NCBI RefSeq assembly: GCF_027604915.1
Contig: NZ_JAJAQC010000057.1
Span: 1-37,762 of the forward strand
Direction of reading: 5' to 3'
From: Streptomonospora mangrovi
GTDB taxonomy: Bacteria; Actinomycetota; Actinomycetes; Streptosporangiales; Streptosporangiaceae
DNA: 37,762 nucleotides
Positions 24,604 to 31,978 of this stretch are shown in pieces. Made by a program: the position numbers and the translations under genes. Within the stretch, counting starts at the first letter, position 1. Every line of letters starts with the position of its first letter. The notes below the pieces were generated by a model, which did no database searches, was not told the origin of the DNA, and worked only from the letters and a program-made list of their open reading frames with translations.

Positions 24604-26048
24604 CCGACTCCCCCCGCGACCACGCCGAGGAGCTGATCGAGCGCGCCCGGGCGCTGCTGGAGATGGGCCGCCTGGAGCAGGCCGAGGAGTTCGCGCGCCG
24701 GGCCGTGGCCGCCGCACCCGAGAGGGCGAGCGCCCTGCTCACCCTCTCCCGCGTCCTGAACAGGCGGGGCGACGGCGAGGGCGCCCTGGAGGCCGCCGCG
24801 CGGGTGGTCGCCCTGCGCCCCGACCTCGCGGTCACCCACTACTGGTACGCCGCCCTGCTCGGCGACGCCGGCCGCTTCAGCGAGGGGCTGCGGCACGCCC
24901 GCGAGGCGGTGCGCCGCAACCCCGGCTCGGCCGTGGAGCTGGGCGTCCTGGCGCGCTGCGCCGCCATGGTGGCCGGGTGCGCCGACGAGGCCCGCGCCGC
25001 CGCCGCCGAGATGCTGCGCCTCTCCCCGGCCGACCCGGTGGCCCAGGACCTCGCGCGCGGCGTCTACACCCGGCTCGGCGACTGGGAGCGGGCCCGCGAG
25101 ACCGCCCAGGCCGTGGTCGACGCGCGGCCCGCCGACCCGGTCAGCCGGTTCCGCCTGGGCGAGGCGCTGCTCAACCTGGGCCGCCACGCCGAGGCCACGG
25201 CGGCGTTCCTGTCCACCCTTCAGCAGCGGCCCTCGCAGGACCAGTTGGAGACCACCGCCGTGGTCCTGCTGGAGGCAGGGCTGCCCGAGGAGACGCGCGA
25301 GCTGTTCAGCCGGGTGTGCACGGCGCTGGGCCGCCCCGACCCCACCGTGCCCCACGCGGCCGGCACCGACGAGCGGCTGATCGCCTGGCAGTTGGAGGCG
25401 GCGGACCTGCTCGTGGAGGAGGCCGGCCGCCCCGACATGGCCCGCCCGGTCCTTCTCGCGCTGTTCGCCGACAATCCCCGCCACCCCGATGTGCGGACCG
25501 CGCTGGGCGCGCTGGTCTACGACGTCGACGGCGACCCCGAAAGCGCCTGGGAGCTGGTCGCGCCGCTCGTGGAGGCCGGCCACGACAGCGCCGAGGCCCA
25601 CGCCGTGGCCGCCCACGCGCTCACCGACCTCGGCCGCCTGGACGAGGCGGCCGCCCTGGCCCGCGCCTGCTGCGGCCGGTGGCCGCACAGCTCGCTGGTC
25701 TTCGAGTACGTCGAGGCCCGCTGCCACGGGGAGCGCCGCGACCACGCCGCCGTGCTGGAGGCCACCGAACGCGGCCTGGCCCGCCATCCGCACCACCCCG
25801 GCCTGCTCTACCTGCGCGGCCGGTCGCAGCTCACCGTCAGCGTGGAGGACGCCCTGCCCACGCTGCGCGCCGCCATCGCCGCCGACCCCGACGACCACGA
25901 GCCCTACTTCTGGCTCGCGCTCGGCCTGAACAAACTGGGCGACCGCCAGGCCGCCGAGGAGGCGATCGCCACCGCCGAGCGCCTGTCGGGCCTGGACCTG
26001 CGCTCGTCCCTGGGCGGCCCGCCCCCGAAGGAGGAGGCGCCGCGCTGA
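24600..26048 (+). CDS. Tetratricopeptide-repeat protein coupled to the AAA+ ATPase
   Basis: A 482-residue, entirely helical repeat protein. TPR-like pairs run from ~10 to ~470, for example LLEMGRLEQAEEFARRAVAA (~18-37), GRFSEGLRHAREAVRRNPGS, LGRHAEATAAF and LGRLDEAAALARACC. There is no signal peptide or membrane segment, so it is cytoplasmic. The GTG start overlaps the stop of the AAA+ gene (GTGA), giving strict coupling and probably equal amounts of the two proteins. Because the ATPase also has a TPR-like N-terminus, the two may bind each other or a common client. TPR solenoids are adaptors; the role here is not known. Confidence 0.83.
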   Translation: MTDSPRDHAEELIERARALLEMGRLEQAEEFARRAVAAAPERASALLTLSRVLNRRGDGEGALEAAARVVALRPDLAVTHYWYAALLGDAGRFSEGLRHAREAVRRNPGSAVELGVLARCAAMVAGCADEARAAAAEMLRLSPADPVAQDLARGVYTRLGDWERARETAQAVVDARPADPVSRFRLGEALLNLGRHAEATAAFLSTLQQRPSQDQLETTAVVLLEAGLPEETRELFSRVCTALGRPDPTVPHAAGTDERLIAWQLEAADLLVEEAGRPDMARPVLLALFADNPRHPDVRTALGALVYDVDGDPESAWELVAPLVEAGHDSAEAHAVAAHALTDLGRLDEAAALARACCGRWPHSSLVFEYVEARCHGERRDHAAVLEATERGLARHPHHPGLLYLRGRSQLTVSVEDALPTLRAAIAADPDDHEPYFWLALGLNKLGDRQAAEEAIATAERLSGLDLRSSLGGPPPKEEAPR

Positions 26049-26112
26049 CGGGTTCCCCGCCGCGCCGCCGGCCCCGGCCGCTCGCCCGTCGGGGGTGAGT
26101 CCGGTGGCCGGG

Positions 26113-26538
26113 TCACTCGGCCATGTCGAGTCCGGCGATGACCTTGGTCGGCCGGAGGCGCACCACCAGTTCGCCGGGGACGCCGTTGCGGCGGCCGAAC
26201 TCCTCGGCGCGCTCGGCGCCCATGTAGCGGCCGGCGATGTCGGTGGCGGTGCGCAGCAGCTCGCCGGGGTCCTCCGACACCTCGGCCACGCCCTGGACCT
26301 GCACGAAGGAGTAGGGCGGCGCCTCGTCGTCCACGCAGATGCTCAGCCGGGGGTCGCGGGCGATGGCGCGGCCCTTGGCGGTGTCCTTGCCGGTGTTGAA
26401 GACGATGTCGTCGCCTTCGAGGACGAACCACACCGGCGCCACCAGCGGGCGGCCGTCGGAGGCGGTGAAGGCGAGTTTCCCGGTGCGGGTGCCCGATTCC
26501 AGGAGGTCGCGGACGCGGGGATCACTGATGGAAGCCAC
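26113..26538 (-). CDS. PPOX-class split-barrel protein, probably F420- or FMN-binding
   Basis: A 141-residue flavin/deazaflavin split-barrel protein. It starts VASISDPRVRDLLESGTRTGKLAFTASDGRPLVAPVWFVLEGDDIVFNTG in outline; the GRPLVAPVWF strand followed by VFNTGKDTAKGRAIARDPR (~50-66) is typical of the F420-dependent pyridoxamine-oxidase-like subgroup in actinobacteria. The later YSFVQVQGVAEV strand and the PTKV near the end close the barrel. Cofactor F420 is likelier than FMN because of the KGR pattern, but this is inference. GTG at 26538 is taken as start; a GTG at 26547 is equally possible. It is convergent with the TPR gene and monocistronic. Confidence 0.8.
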   Translation of the reverse strand: MASISDPRVRDLLESGTRTGKLAFTASDGRPLVAPVWFVLEGDDIVFNTGKDTAKGRAIARDPRLSICVDDEAPPYSFVQVQGVAEVSEDPGELLRTATDIAGRYMGAERAEEFGRRNGVPGELVVRLRPTKVIAGLDMAE

Positions 26539-26694
26539 GGGCGCCACCCTAGTCCGCCGCGGCCTCCCACACCACGGCCGCGCGGGGGTGTCGCGGGCGG
26601 TGCCCGGCGGGGCCGGGCGGCCCGCGCGGCGGCGGCCTGGGCGGTCGGGGGATGACAGGATGGGCGGGCACACCCCAGCGAACCGGAGCACGCG

Positions 26695-27549
26695 ATGGCC
26701 CCCACACCCTCCTGGATGCACGGCGACGCCGGCCCCGCCCAGCCGCCGCCCGGCATCGACACCGACCTCGCCCACCCCGCCCGCATCTACGACTACTGGC
26801 TGGGCGGCAAGGACAACTTCGCGGCCGACCGCACCGTCGGCGACCAGATCATCGCGGCCACGCCGGCCATTGTGAAGGCGGCGCGGGCCAACCGCGCGTT
26901 CCTCGGCCGGGCGGTGCGCTACCTGGCCGGCGAGGCGGGCATCCGCCAGTTCCTCGACATCGGCACCGGGGTGCCCACGGCCGGCAACACCCACACCGTC
27001 GCCCAGGAGGCCGCGCCGGAGAGCCGCGTGGTCTACGTCGACAACGACCCGGTCGTGCTGGCCCACGCCCGCGCCCTGCTGCGCAGCGGGCCGCACGGCG
27101 CCACCGCCTACGTCGACGCCGACCTGCGCGACACCGACGCGGTGCTGCGCGGCGCAGAGGAGCTGCTGGACCGCACCCGCCCCACCGCCGTCATGCTGCT
27201 GGGCATCCTGGAGTTCATCACCGACGACGCCCAGGTCGCCGACATCGTCGGCCGCCTGCTCGGCGCGTTCCCCAGCGGCAGCCACCTGGTCGTCAGCCAC
27301 TCCACCGCCGTGGTCGACCCCCAGGGCATGAACCGCGCGGCCCTGCTGTGGAACGAGGGCGGCTCAACACCCCTGGTGCTGCGCGGCCCCGACGACCTGG
27401 CCCGCGTCTTCGCCGGCCTGGAGCTGGTCGAGCCGGGGATCGTCTCGGTGCCGCTGTGGCGCCCCGGCCTCGCTCCGGCCGGGGACGGCGGGGACGGCGC
27501 CGCCCCCGCCCCGGTCGACTGCTTCGCCGCCGTGGGCCGGGTGCCCTAG
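26695..27549 (+). CDS. SAM-dependent methyltransferase, DUF574 family
   Basis: A 284-residue class I methyltransferase of the DUF574 (Methyltransf_19) family. The family signature ARIYDYWLGGKDNFAADR lies at ~30-47. The SAM site is FLDIGTGVPTAGNTH (~85-99), followed by VVYVDNDPVVLAHARALL, in which the acidic residue would bind the SAM ribose, and AVMLLGILEFI for motif IV. Actinomycetes carry many copies of this family; substrates are unknown and some members may only bind SAM. GGAG precedes the ATG. A paralogue lies at 28672-29505. It ends at a hairpin shared with the convergent gene. Confidence 0.88.
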   Translation: MAPTPSWMHGDAGPAQPPPGIDTDLAHPARIYDYWLGGKDNFAADRTVGDQIIAATPAIVKAARANRAFLGRAVRYLAGEAGIRQFLDIGTGVPTAGNTHTVAQEAAPESRVVYVDNDPVVLAHARALLRSGPHGATAYVDADLRDTDAVLRGAEELLDRTRPTAVMLLGILEFITDDAQVADIVGRLLGAFPSGSHLVVSHSTAVVDPQGMNRAALLWNEGGSTPLVLRGPDDLARVFAGLELVEPGIVSVPLWRPGLAPAGDGGDGAAPAPVDCFAAVGRVP

Positions 27550-27606
27550 CCCGACCGGCCGGGCTTCGCCAGACCTGGGCCGACCGCCTCCCGCGCGCAC
27601 GAGAAA

Positions 27607-27633
27607 GCCGGGCCGCCCCGAGGGCGGCCCGGC
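27607..27633. terminator. Bidirectional hairpin, 12-bp stem
   Basis: A perfect stem, 27607-27618 with 27622-27633 and a minimal 3-nt loop, between the convergent methyltransferase and DUF4352 genes. AAA precedes it, giving a short T-tract on the minus strand. Confidence 0.8.
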
Positions 27634-27657
27634 CTGGTGCGCGGCGGCGGTGCGGCG

Positions 27658-28299
27658 TCAGTTCACCGGGGCCTCGTAGGAGGTCATGCCGAGCACGTCC
27701 TCCATGATCAGCGTGGTGGGCGCCGAGGCGGTCGGGAAGACCACCACGCCGGTCTCGCTCTCGCCGGTGGCGAGGTCCATGGCGTCGAAAGGCTCGTCCT
27801 GGCCCACCGACTCCATCAGGTCGGCCTCGACGGTCTGGCCGGTCTCGTCCTCCACGGAGAAGTACAGCGGGTTGACCGCCAGCGGCTCGGAGCCGTTGTT
27901 GGTGACCGTGACGTTGACCGCGACGAAGTCGCCGCCCTCCGAGAGCACGCCGGGGGTGTACTCCGCCGTCTCGGCGACGATGGTGACCTCGCCGTCGCCG
28001 CCCTCGGCGGGCGGGGCCGAGGAGCCGGGCGGCTCCGAGCCCGCGCTGGGGATGTCCACGGCCGGCGGGGAGTCGGCGCTGTCGTCGCCGTTGAGCACCA
28101 CCGCCGCCACGACGATGATGCCGATCACCAGCACCAGCAGGCCGCCGCAGCCCAGGCAGCCGAACAGCCACCAGTTGGTCTTCTTCTTCGGCGGCTCCTG
28201 GGGATAGGAGTAGGGCTGCTGCGGCTGGGGGTACTGAGAGGAGTACACGGGAGACCCCTGTCCGTTCCTGGGCGGTGTCGGATGCTGAGACGCGCCCAT
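27658..28299 (-). CDS. DUF4352 membrane-anchored protein
   Basis: A 213-residue protein. A Pro/Gln/Tyr-rich cytoplasmic start (YPQPQQPYSYPQEPPKKK) leads to one membrane helix (WWLFGCLGCGGLLVLVIGI and onward, ~50-75) and an extracytoplasmic linker rich in Ser/Pro/Asp. The C-terminal immunoglobulin-like DUF4352 domain (~120-213) contains VAVNVTVTNNGSEPLAVNP and FPTASAPTTLIM. Such proteins are common surface-exposed proteins of Gram-positive bacteria with no fixed function. The start is uncertain: ATG 28299 lacks a good ribosome-binding site, and GTG 28248, preceded by AGGGG, would make a 196-residue protein. It lies between two DUF574 methyltransferases and faces both. Confidence 0.78.
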   Translation of the reverse strand: MGASQHPTPPRNGQGSPVYSSQYPQPQQPYSYPQEPPKKKTNWWLFGCLGCGGLLVLVIGIIVVAAVVLNGDDSADSPPAVDIPSAGSEPPGSSAPPAEGGDGEVTIVAETAEYTPGVLSEGGDFVAVNVTVTNNGSEPLAVNPLYFSVEDETGQTVEADLMESVGQDEPFDAMDLATGESETGVVVFPTASAPTTLIMEDVLGMTSYEAPVN

Positions 28300-28671
28300 G
28301 GCTGTGGTCGAGCGCATGAGCGCCGGCGAGGCAGGGCGCCTCGTGGGAAAACGGCCGAGGCCGGGCCGGTCCGGACGGCCGCCGCGAAGGGGAGGGCGGC
28401 CGGCTTCCCGTGCCGGCAGAGGGTATGACGGCGCCCGGCCGCCCCCGGTTCCACCCGGGTTCCCCGCCGCCGGGCCGCGCGGCGGTGAGCTGCGCCACAG
28501 CGCGGGCGCGGCCCACCGGGGTCCCAAATGCCGGAAAGCCCCTCGTGCACGGGGTTTGCGGTGCGATCCAATAAGCTCGCACCGAGTGTCCGGCCCGCCC
28601 CGGCCGCCCGGAGCCGCCACCCCACACCAGGCGCGCCTCCGCTCCGCCTTCGAGACGAACGAGGACCCGCC
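28300..28671. other. Divergent intergenic region, 372 bp
   Basis: No convincing gene. It holds the promoters of the DUF4352 gene and the second methyltransferase. The only clear structure is the inverted repeat at 28560-28583. Confidence 0.55.
28560..28583. promoter_or_regulatory. Inverted repeat GGTGCGA-N10-TCGCACC
   Basis: Perfect 7-bp arms (28560-28566 and 28577-28583) enclose the AT-rich TCCAATAAGC, in which TAAGCT could serve as a -10. It lies 88 bp upstream of the methyltransferase start. An operator for a dimeric regulator is likely; the regulator is unknown. Confidence 0.45.
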
Positions 28672-29505
28672 ATGAGCGCCCCCACACCTCCCGGCCCGCC
28701 CGCGCCCGCCGGGGTCGACACCACCGTCCCCAGCGCCGCCCGGCTCTACGACTACTACCTCGACGGCAAGAACAACTACGCCGTCGACCGCGAGATGGGC
28801 GGCAAGCTGCTGAAGGCCGTGCCCGAGTTGAAGATGGCGGCGCACGCCAACCGCCTCTTCCTGGGCCGGGCCGTGGAGTTCATGGCCGAGCAGGGGGTCG
28901 ACCAGTTCGTCGACGTCGGCTCCGGGCTGCCCACCCAGGACCCCGTGCACGAGGTCGCGCGGCGGCACATCCCCGACGCCCGCGTCGTCTACGTCGACCA
29001 CGACCCGGTCGTGCGCGTGCACGCCGAGGCGCTGCTGGCCGACCGCCCCGAGATCACCGGTGTGGTCCTCGGCGACATGCGCGAGCCCGAGAAGGTCTTC
29101 CGCGCCGACGACCTGGTCTCCCGCATCGACCTCAACCGCCCCGTGGGGCTGCTGCTGATCGCGGTGCTGCACTTCCTCAAGGACGAGCAGGCCCCCTACG
29201 AGCTGGTCCGCCGCTACCTGGACCGCCTCGCACCGGGCTCCTACATCGCCATCACCCACCTGGAGCGCGACACCCACCCCGAGCGCGCCGACTTCCTCCA
29301 GCAGATGTACGAGTCCACCAGCTCGCCCGGCCAGATCCGCAGCGGCGACGAGATCGCCCGCTTCTTCGCCGACGTCACCCTGGTGGAGCCCGGCCTGGTG
29401 CACATCGCCGACTGGCGGCCCCGCGACACCCAGCCCTACTACAGCCCCGAGCAGGTCTGGGGGCTGGGCGGCGTGGCCCGCTGGGACGGCCCCGCCCGCT
29501 CCTGA
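28672..29505 (+). CDS. SAM-dependent methyltransferase, DUF574 family (second copy)
   Basis: A 277-residue DUF574 methyltransferase. It shares with the first copy the signature SAARLYDYYLDGKNNYAVDR (~20-39), the SAM site FVDVGSGLPTQDPVH (~75-89), VVYVDHDPVVRVHAEALL, and VGLLLIAVLHFL for motif IV. The C-terminus ends YYSPEQVWGLGGVARW, which differs from the first copy. The two are clearly paralogous but well diverged. GAGGA precedes the ATG. The gene ends at a strong hairpin before the convergent sugar kinase. Confidence 0.88.
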   Translation: MSAPTPPGPPAPAGVDTTVPSAARLYDYYLDGKNNYAVDREMGGKLLKAVPELKMAAHANRLFLGRAVEFMAEQGVDQFVDVGSGLPTQDPVHEVARRHIPDARVVYVDHDPVVRVHAEALLADRPEITGVVLGDMREPEKVFRADDLVSRIDLNRPVGLLLIAVLHFLKDEQAPYELVRRYLDRLAPGSYIAITHLERDTHPERADFLQQMYESTSSPGQIRSGDEIARFFADVTLVEPGLVHIADWRPRDTQPYYSPEQVWGLGGVARWDGPARS

Positions 29506-29512
29506 GCGCCGG

Positions 29513-29539
29513 CCCCGCCCGCGCGCGGCGCGGGCGGGG
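29513..29539. terminator. 12-bp hairpin between methyltransferase and sugar kinase genes
   Basis: CCCCGCCCGCGC (29513-29524) pairs perfectly with 29528-29539 around a 3-nt loop, directly after the methyltransferase stop and before the convergent kinase gene. Confidence 0.65.
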
Positions 29540-29577
29540 GAGCCGGGGCGCCCCGGGCGCGGGGCCCGGCCCCGCGG

Positions 29578-30594
29578 TCAGCCCGCGAAGGCGAACCCCG
29601 CCAGCTCGCGCGCCGTGGGGGGATCGGCGCCGGGCCGGGTGCAGGTGATCGCGGCGGCGCGCGCCGCCGTGGCCAGCAGCGCCTCCAGCTCCCCGGGCGC
29701 GGTGGGCACCGCGCCGCCCGCCGCCGCGCACCCGGCGATCAGGGCGGCCATGAACGTGTCGCCCGCGCCGATCGTGTCGCGCACCGCCACCGGCGGCGCC
29801 GCCGCCCGCGCCCGGCCCTCGGCGCTGAGAGCGAACGCGCCCTCGCCGCCGCGCGTGACCACCACCGCGCGCGGCCCCAGCGCCAGCAGCCGCGCCGCCG
29901 CCGACTCCGCCGACTCACCGGGGTACAGCTCCGCCAGGTCGGCGTCGCTGGCCTTGACCAGGTGGCTGACCCGGCAGAACTCCTCGGTGCGCGCACGCGC
30001 GTGGTCGGCGCCGGGCAGCGTGGCCAGGCGGACGTTGGGGTCGAAGGTCACCGTGCGCCGCGCCCGCTCGCGGCGGGCGAACTCCAGCAGCACCGCGTCG
30101 CCGGGCGGGCGCAGCGCCGCGATCGAGCCCAGGTGCAGCACCCGCACCGAGTCCGGCAGCGCGTCGGCCAGCTCATCGGGGCTCCACCGCCAGTCGGGGG
30201 CGTCGGCCAGCCAGAAGTCGTAGCGCGCCGACCCGTCGGGGCCGATCCCGGCCAGTGCCAGCGCCGAGGACCCCGGCCCCACCGGGCAGCGGCTCAGGTC
30301 GACCGACTCCGCGCTCATCCGCGCGCGCAGCCGCTCGGCGAAGGAGTCGGTGCCAAACCGCGACAGCAGCAGGGTGGGGGTGCCCAGCCGGGCGGTGGCC
30401 ACCGCGATGTTGGCCGGTCCGCCGCCGGGCACCGGGTCGAGCCGGCCGTCGCCGGCCGGGATCAGGTCGATGACGTGCTCGCCGGCGACGGCCGCCAGCG
30501 GCGCCGCCCGCCCCGCGCCGGCCGCGTCCACTGTGCCGGCCGCGTCCGCCGCGCCGCGCGGCGCCCCGGCGGGCTGTCCCGCGTCCTGAGTCAT
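29578..30594 (-). CDS. PfkB-family carbohydrate kinase, probably fructokinase
   Basis: A 338-residue ribokinase-fold sugar kinase. After a ~32-residue low-complexity Ala/Gly-rich leader, the fold starts at LAAVAGEHVIDLIP. PfkB signature 1 is GGGPANIAVATARLG (~57-71). Signature 2 is RDTIGAGDTFMAALIAG (~272-288), with the catalytic base Asp279. It phosphorylates a furanose sugar with ATP. Its ATG overlaps the stop of the upstream isomerase gene (ATGA), so the two enzymes are made together. With an aldose-ketose isomerase giving fructose, fructose 6-phosphate is the likely product. Other PfkB substrates (ribose, 2-keto-3-deoxygluconate) cannot be excluded. Confidence 0.85.
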   Translation of the reverse strand: MTQDAGQPAGAPRGAADAAGTVDAAGAGRAAPLAAVAGEHVIDLIPAGDGRLDPVPGGGPANIAVATARLGTPTLLLSRFGTDSFAERLRARMSAESVDLSRCPVGPGSSALALAGIGPDGSARYDFWLADAPDWRWSPDELADALPDSVRVLHLGSIAALRPPGDAVLLEFARRERARRTVTFDPNVRLATLPGADHARARTEEFCRVSHLVKASDADLAELYPGESAESAAARLLALGPRAVVVTRGGEGAFALSAEGRARAAAPPVAVRDTIGAGDTFMAALIAGCAAAGGAVPTAPGELEALLATAARAAAITCTRPGADPPTARELAGFAFAG

Positions 30595-31838
30595 CGTGCC
30601 CCGCTCCCTTCGGCGGTGCGCAGCGCGAACCCGGGGGCGGCCAGACCCTCGGCGAACGCCAGCGCGGTGTAGGCGTGGTAGACGTCGGGCCGGCCCGCCC
30701 AGACCGTGGCGCCGGGCCGGTTGGCCGGGTCGAGTTCGTGGCGCCAGTTGCCGGCCGCGTCGTCGACCAGGTGCGCGCGCACGTAGCGCCACCACCGGTC
30801 GGCGTGCTCGGCGTAGCCGGGGTCGGCGGTGCGCCGGTGCAGCGCCGTGGCCGCCGCCACCGCCTCGGTGGCCACCCAGTGCATGCGCTCGCGGATCACC
30901 GGGCGGTCCGCCCAGTCCAGGGTGTAGCAGAACCCGTCGGCGCCGTCGCGCGCCCACGACGCCCGCGCCGCCGTGGTGAACAGCGCCTCGGCCGCCGGCA
31001 GCAGCCACCCCGGCGGGTCGGCCAGCGCCGCCTCGACGTGCAGCAGCAGCCGCGCCCACTCCAGCGAGTGGCCCGGGGTCCAGCCGTAGGGGCGGAACGG
31101 GTCGGCGGGTCGGTCGCGGTTGTACTCGGGCCGCACCCGCCAGTCGGCGGTGTAGTGCTCGGGCAGCCGGTGGCCGTGCGCGGCGGCCTGCTCGCCGATG
31201 AGGAACTCGGCGACGCGCAGCGCCCGCCGCGCCCACTCCGCCTCGCCGGTGGCGGCCCCGGCGGCCAGGAACGCCTCGACCAGGTGCATGTTGCTGTTGG
31301 CGCCCCGGTAGGGCTCGGCGCCGCTCCAGTCGCGGTCGAACGCCTCGGCCGCGCGCCCGGCCCGGTCGTCCCAGAAGCGGGTGTCGACCACGGCGGCGGC
31401 GTCGGCGAGCAGGTCGGCGGCGCCGGGGACGCGCGCGGCGGTGCCGGTGGCGCCGGCCAGCAGCACGAACGCGTGCTGGTAGGCGGCCTTGGCGGTGTCG
31501 GCGGGGGTGCCGTCGAGGTCCAGACGGGAGTACCAGCCGCCGTGGGCGGGGTCGCGCAGCGACTCCCGCAGCCGCCGCACCCCGTGCTCGGCCAGGCCGG
31601 CGGCGCCGGCGGGGCCGGTGCGGCCGGTGCCGCCCGCGTGCAGGGCGTGCAGCGCGGCCACGTGGGTGGCGCGGGCGGTGATCCAGGTGTGGACGCCCTC
31701 GTCGGCGCGGGGCCGGCCGTCGTCGTCCAGCCAGGCGAACCCGTGGGGGTGGCGGGCGCGCCCGGCCCAGGCCACCAGCCGCTCCCGCTGCGCGCGCGTC
31801 CACTCCGGCGGGGCGGGGTCGTCGGCGGAAGGGTCCAT
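30591..31838 (-). CDS. AGE-superfamily sugar isomerase (mannose isomerase/YihS-like)
   Basis: A 415-residue (alpha/alpha)6-barrel enzyme of the N-acylglucosamine 2-epimerase superfamily. The family pattern is clear: GANSNMHLVEAF (~179-190), YGWTPGHSLEWARLL (~251-265), RMHWVATEAVAAA (~318-330), NWRHELD (~364-370) and DVYHAY (~385-390). By analogy with YihS-type enzymes, His257 and His388 are the probable acid/base pair, with His185 nearby. GHSLEWARLL favours the mannose isomerase/YihS branch over true GlcNAc epimerases, and an AGE-type mannose isomerase is known from Thermobifida. Mannose to fructose fits the coupled kinase. GGAGGAG precedes the ATG at 31838. Its promoter holds a LacI-type operator. 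Confidence 0.84.
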   Translation of the reverse strand: MDPSADDPAPPEWTRAQRERLVAWAGRARHPHGFAWLDDDGRPRADEGVHTWITARATHVAALHALHAGGTGRTGPAGAAGLAEHGVRRLRESLRDPAHGGWYSRLDLDGTPADTAKAAYQHAFVLLAGATGTAARVPGAADLLADAAAVVDTRFWDDRAGRAAEAFDRDWSGAEPYRGANSNMHLVEAFLAAGAATGEAEWARRALRVAEFLIGEQAAAHGHRLPEHYTADWRVRPEYNRDRPADPFRPYGWTPGHSLEWARLLLHVEAALADPPGWLLPAAEALFTTAARASWARDGADGFCYTLDWADRPVIRERMHWVATEAVAAATALHRRTADPGYAEHADRWWRYVRAHLVDDAAGNWRHELDPANRPGATVWAGRPDVYHAYTALAFAEGLAAPGFALRTAEGSGAR

Positions 31839-31875
31839 GGCTCCTCCATTCGTCCGTGCGCCCGAGGCGCGGGAC

Positions 31876-31904
31876 AGGACATCACTGAACCGGTTAAGTG
31901 TCAA
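31876..31904 (-). promoter_or_regulatory. Promoter with embedded LacI-type operator for isomerase-kinase operon
   Basis: On the minus strand, TTGACA (31904-31899) and TGTCCT (31881-31876) are 17 bp apart. The spacer and -35 edge hold an 18-bp near-palindrome, CACTGAACC (31883-31891) with GGTTAAGTG (31892-31900), symmetric at eight of nine pairs and with the central CG typical of LacI-family sites. Binding there would block RNA polymerase. The LacI gene lies directly upstream. Confidence 0.68.
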
Positions 31905-31978
31905 CGCTCGCGACCGCGCCGCCACCCTACCGGGGCGGTGCCCGGCCGCGCCGGACGCCGCGTGGGCGGCGCGGGCGC

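Noticed and set aside
23149-26048. Contractile-injection or toxin-delivery system based on the AAA+ ATPase
   Set aside because: No sheath, tube, baseplate or toxin genes are present in the window.
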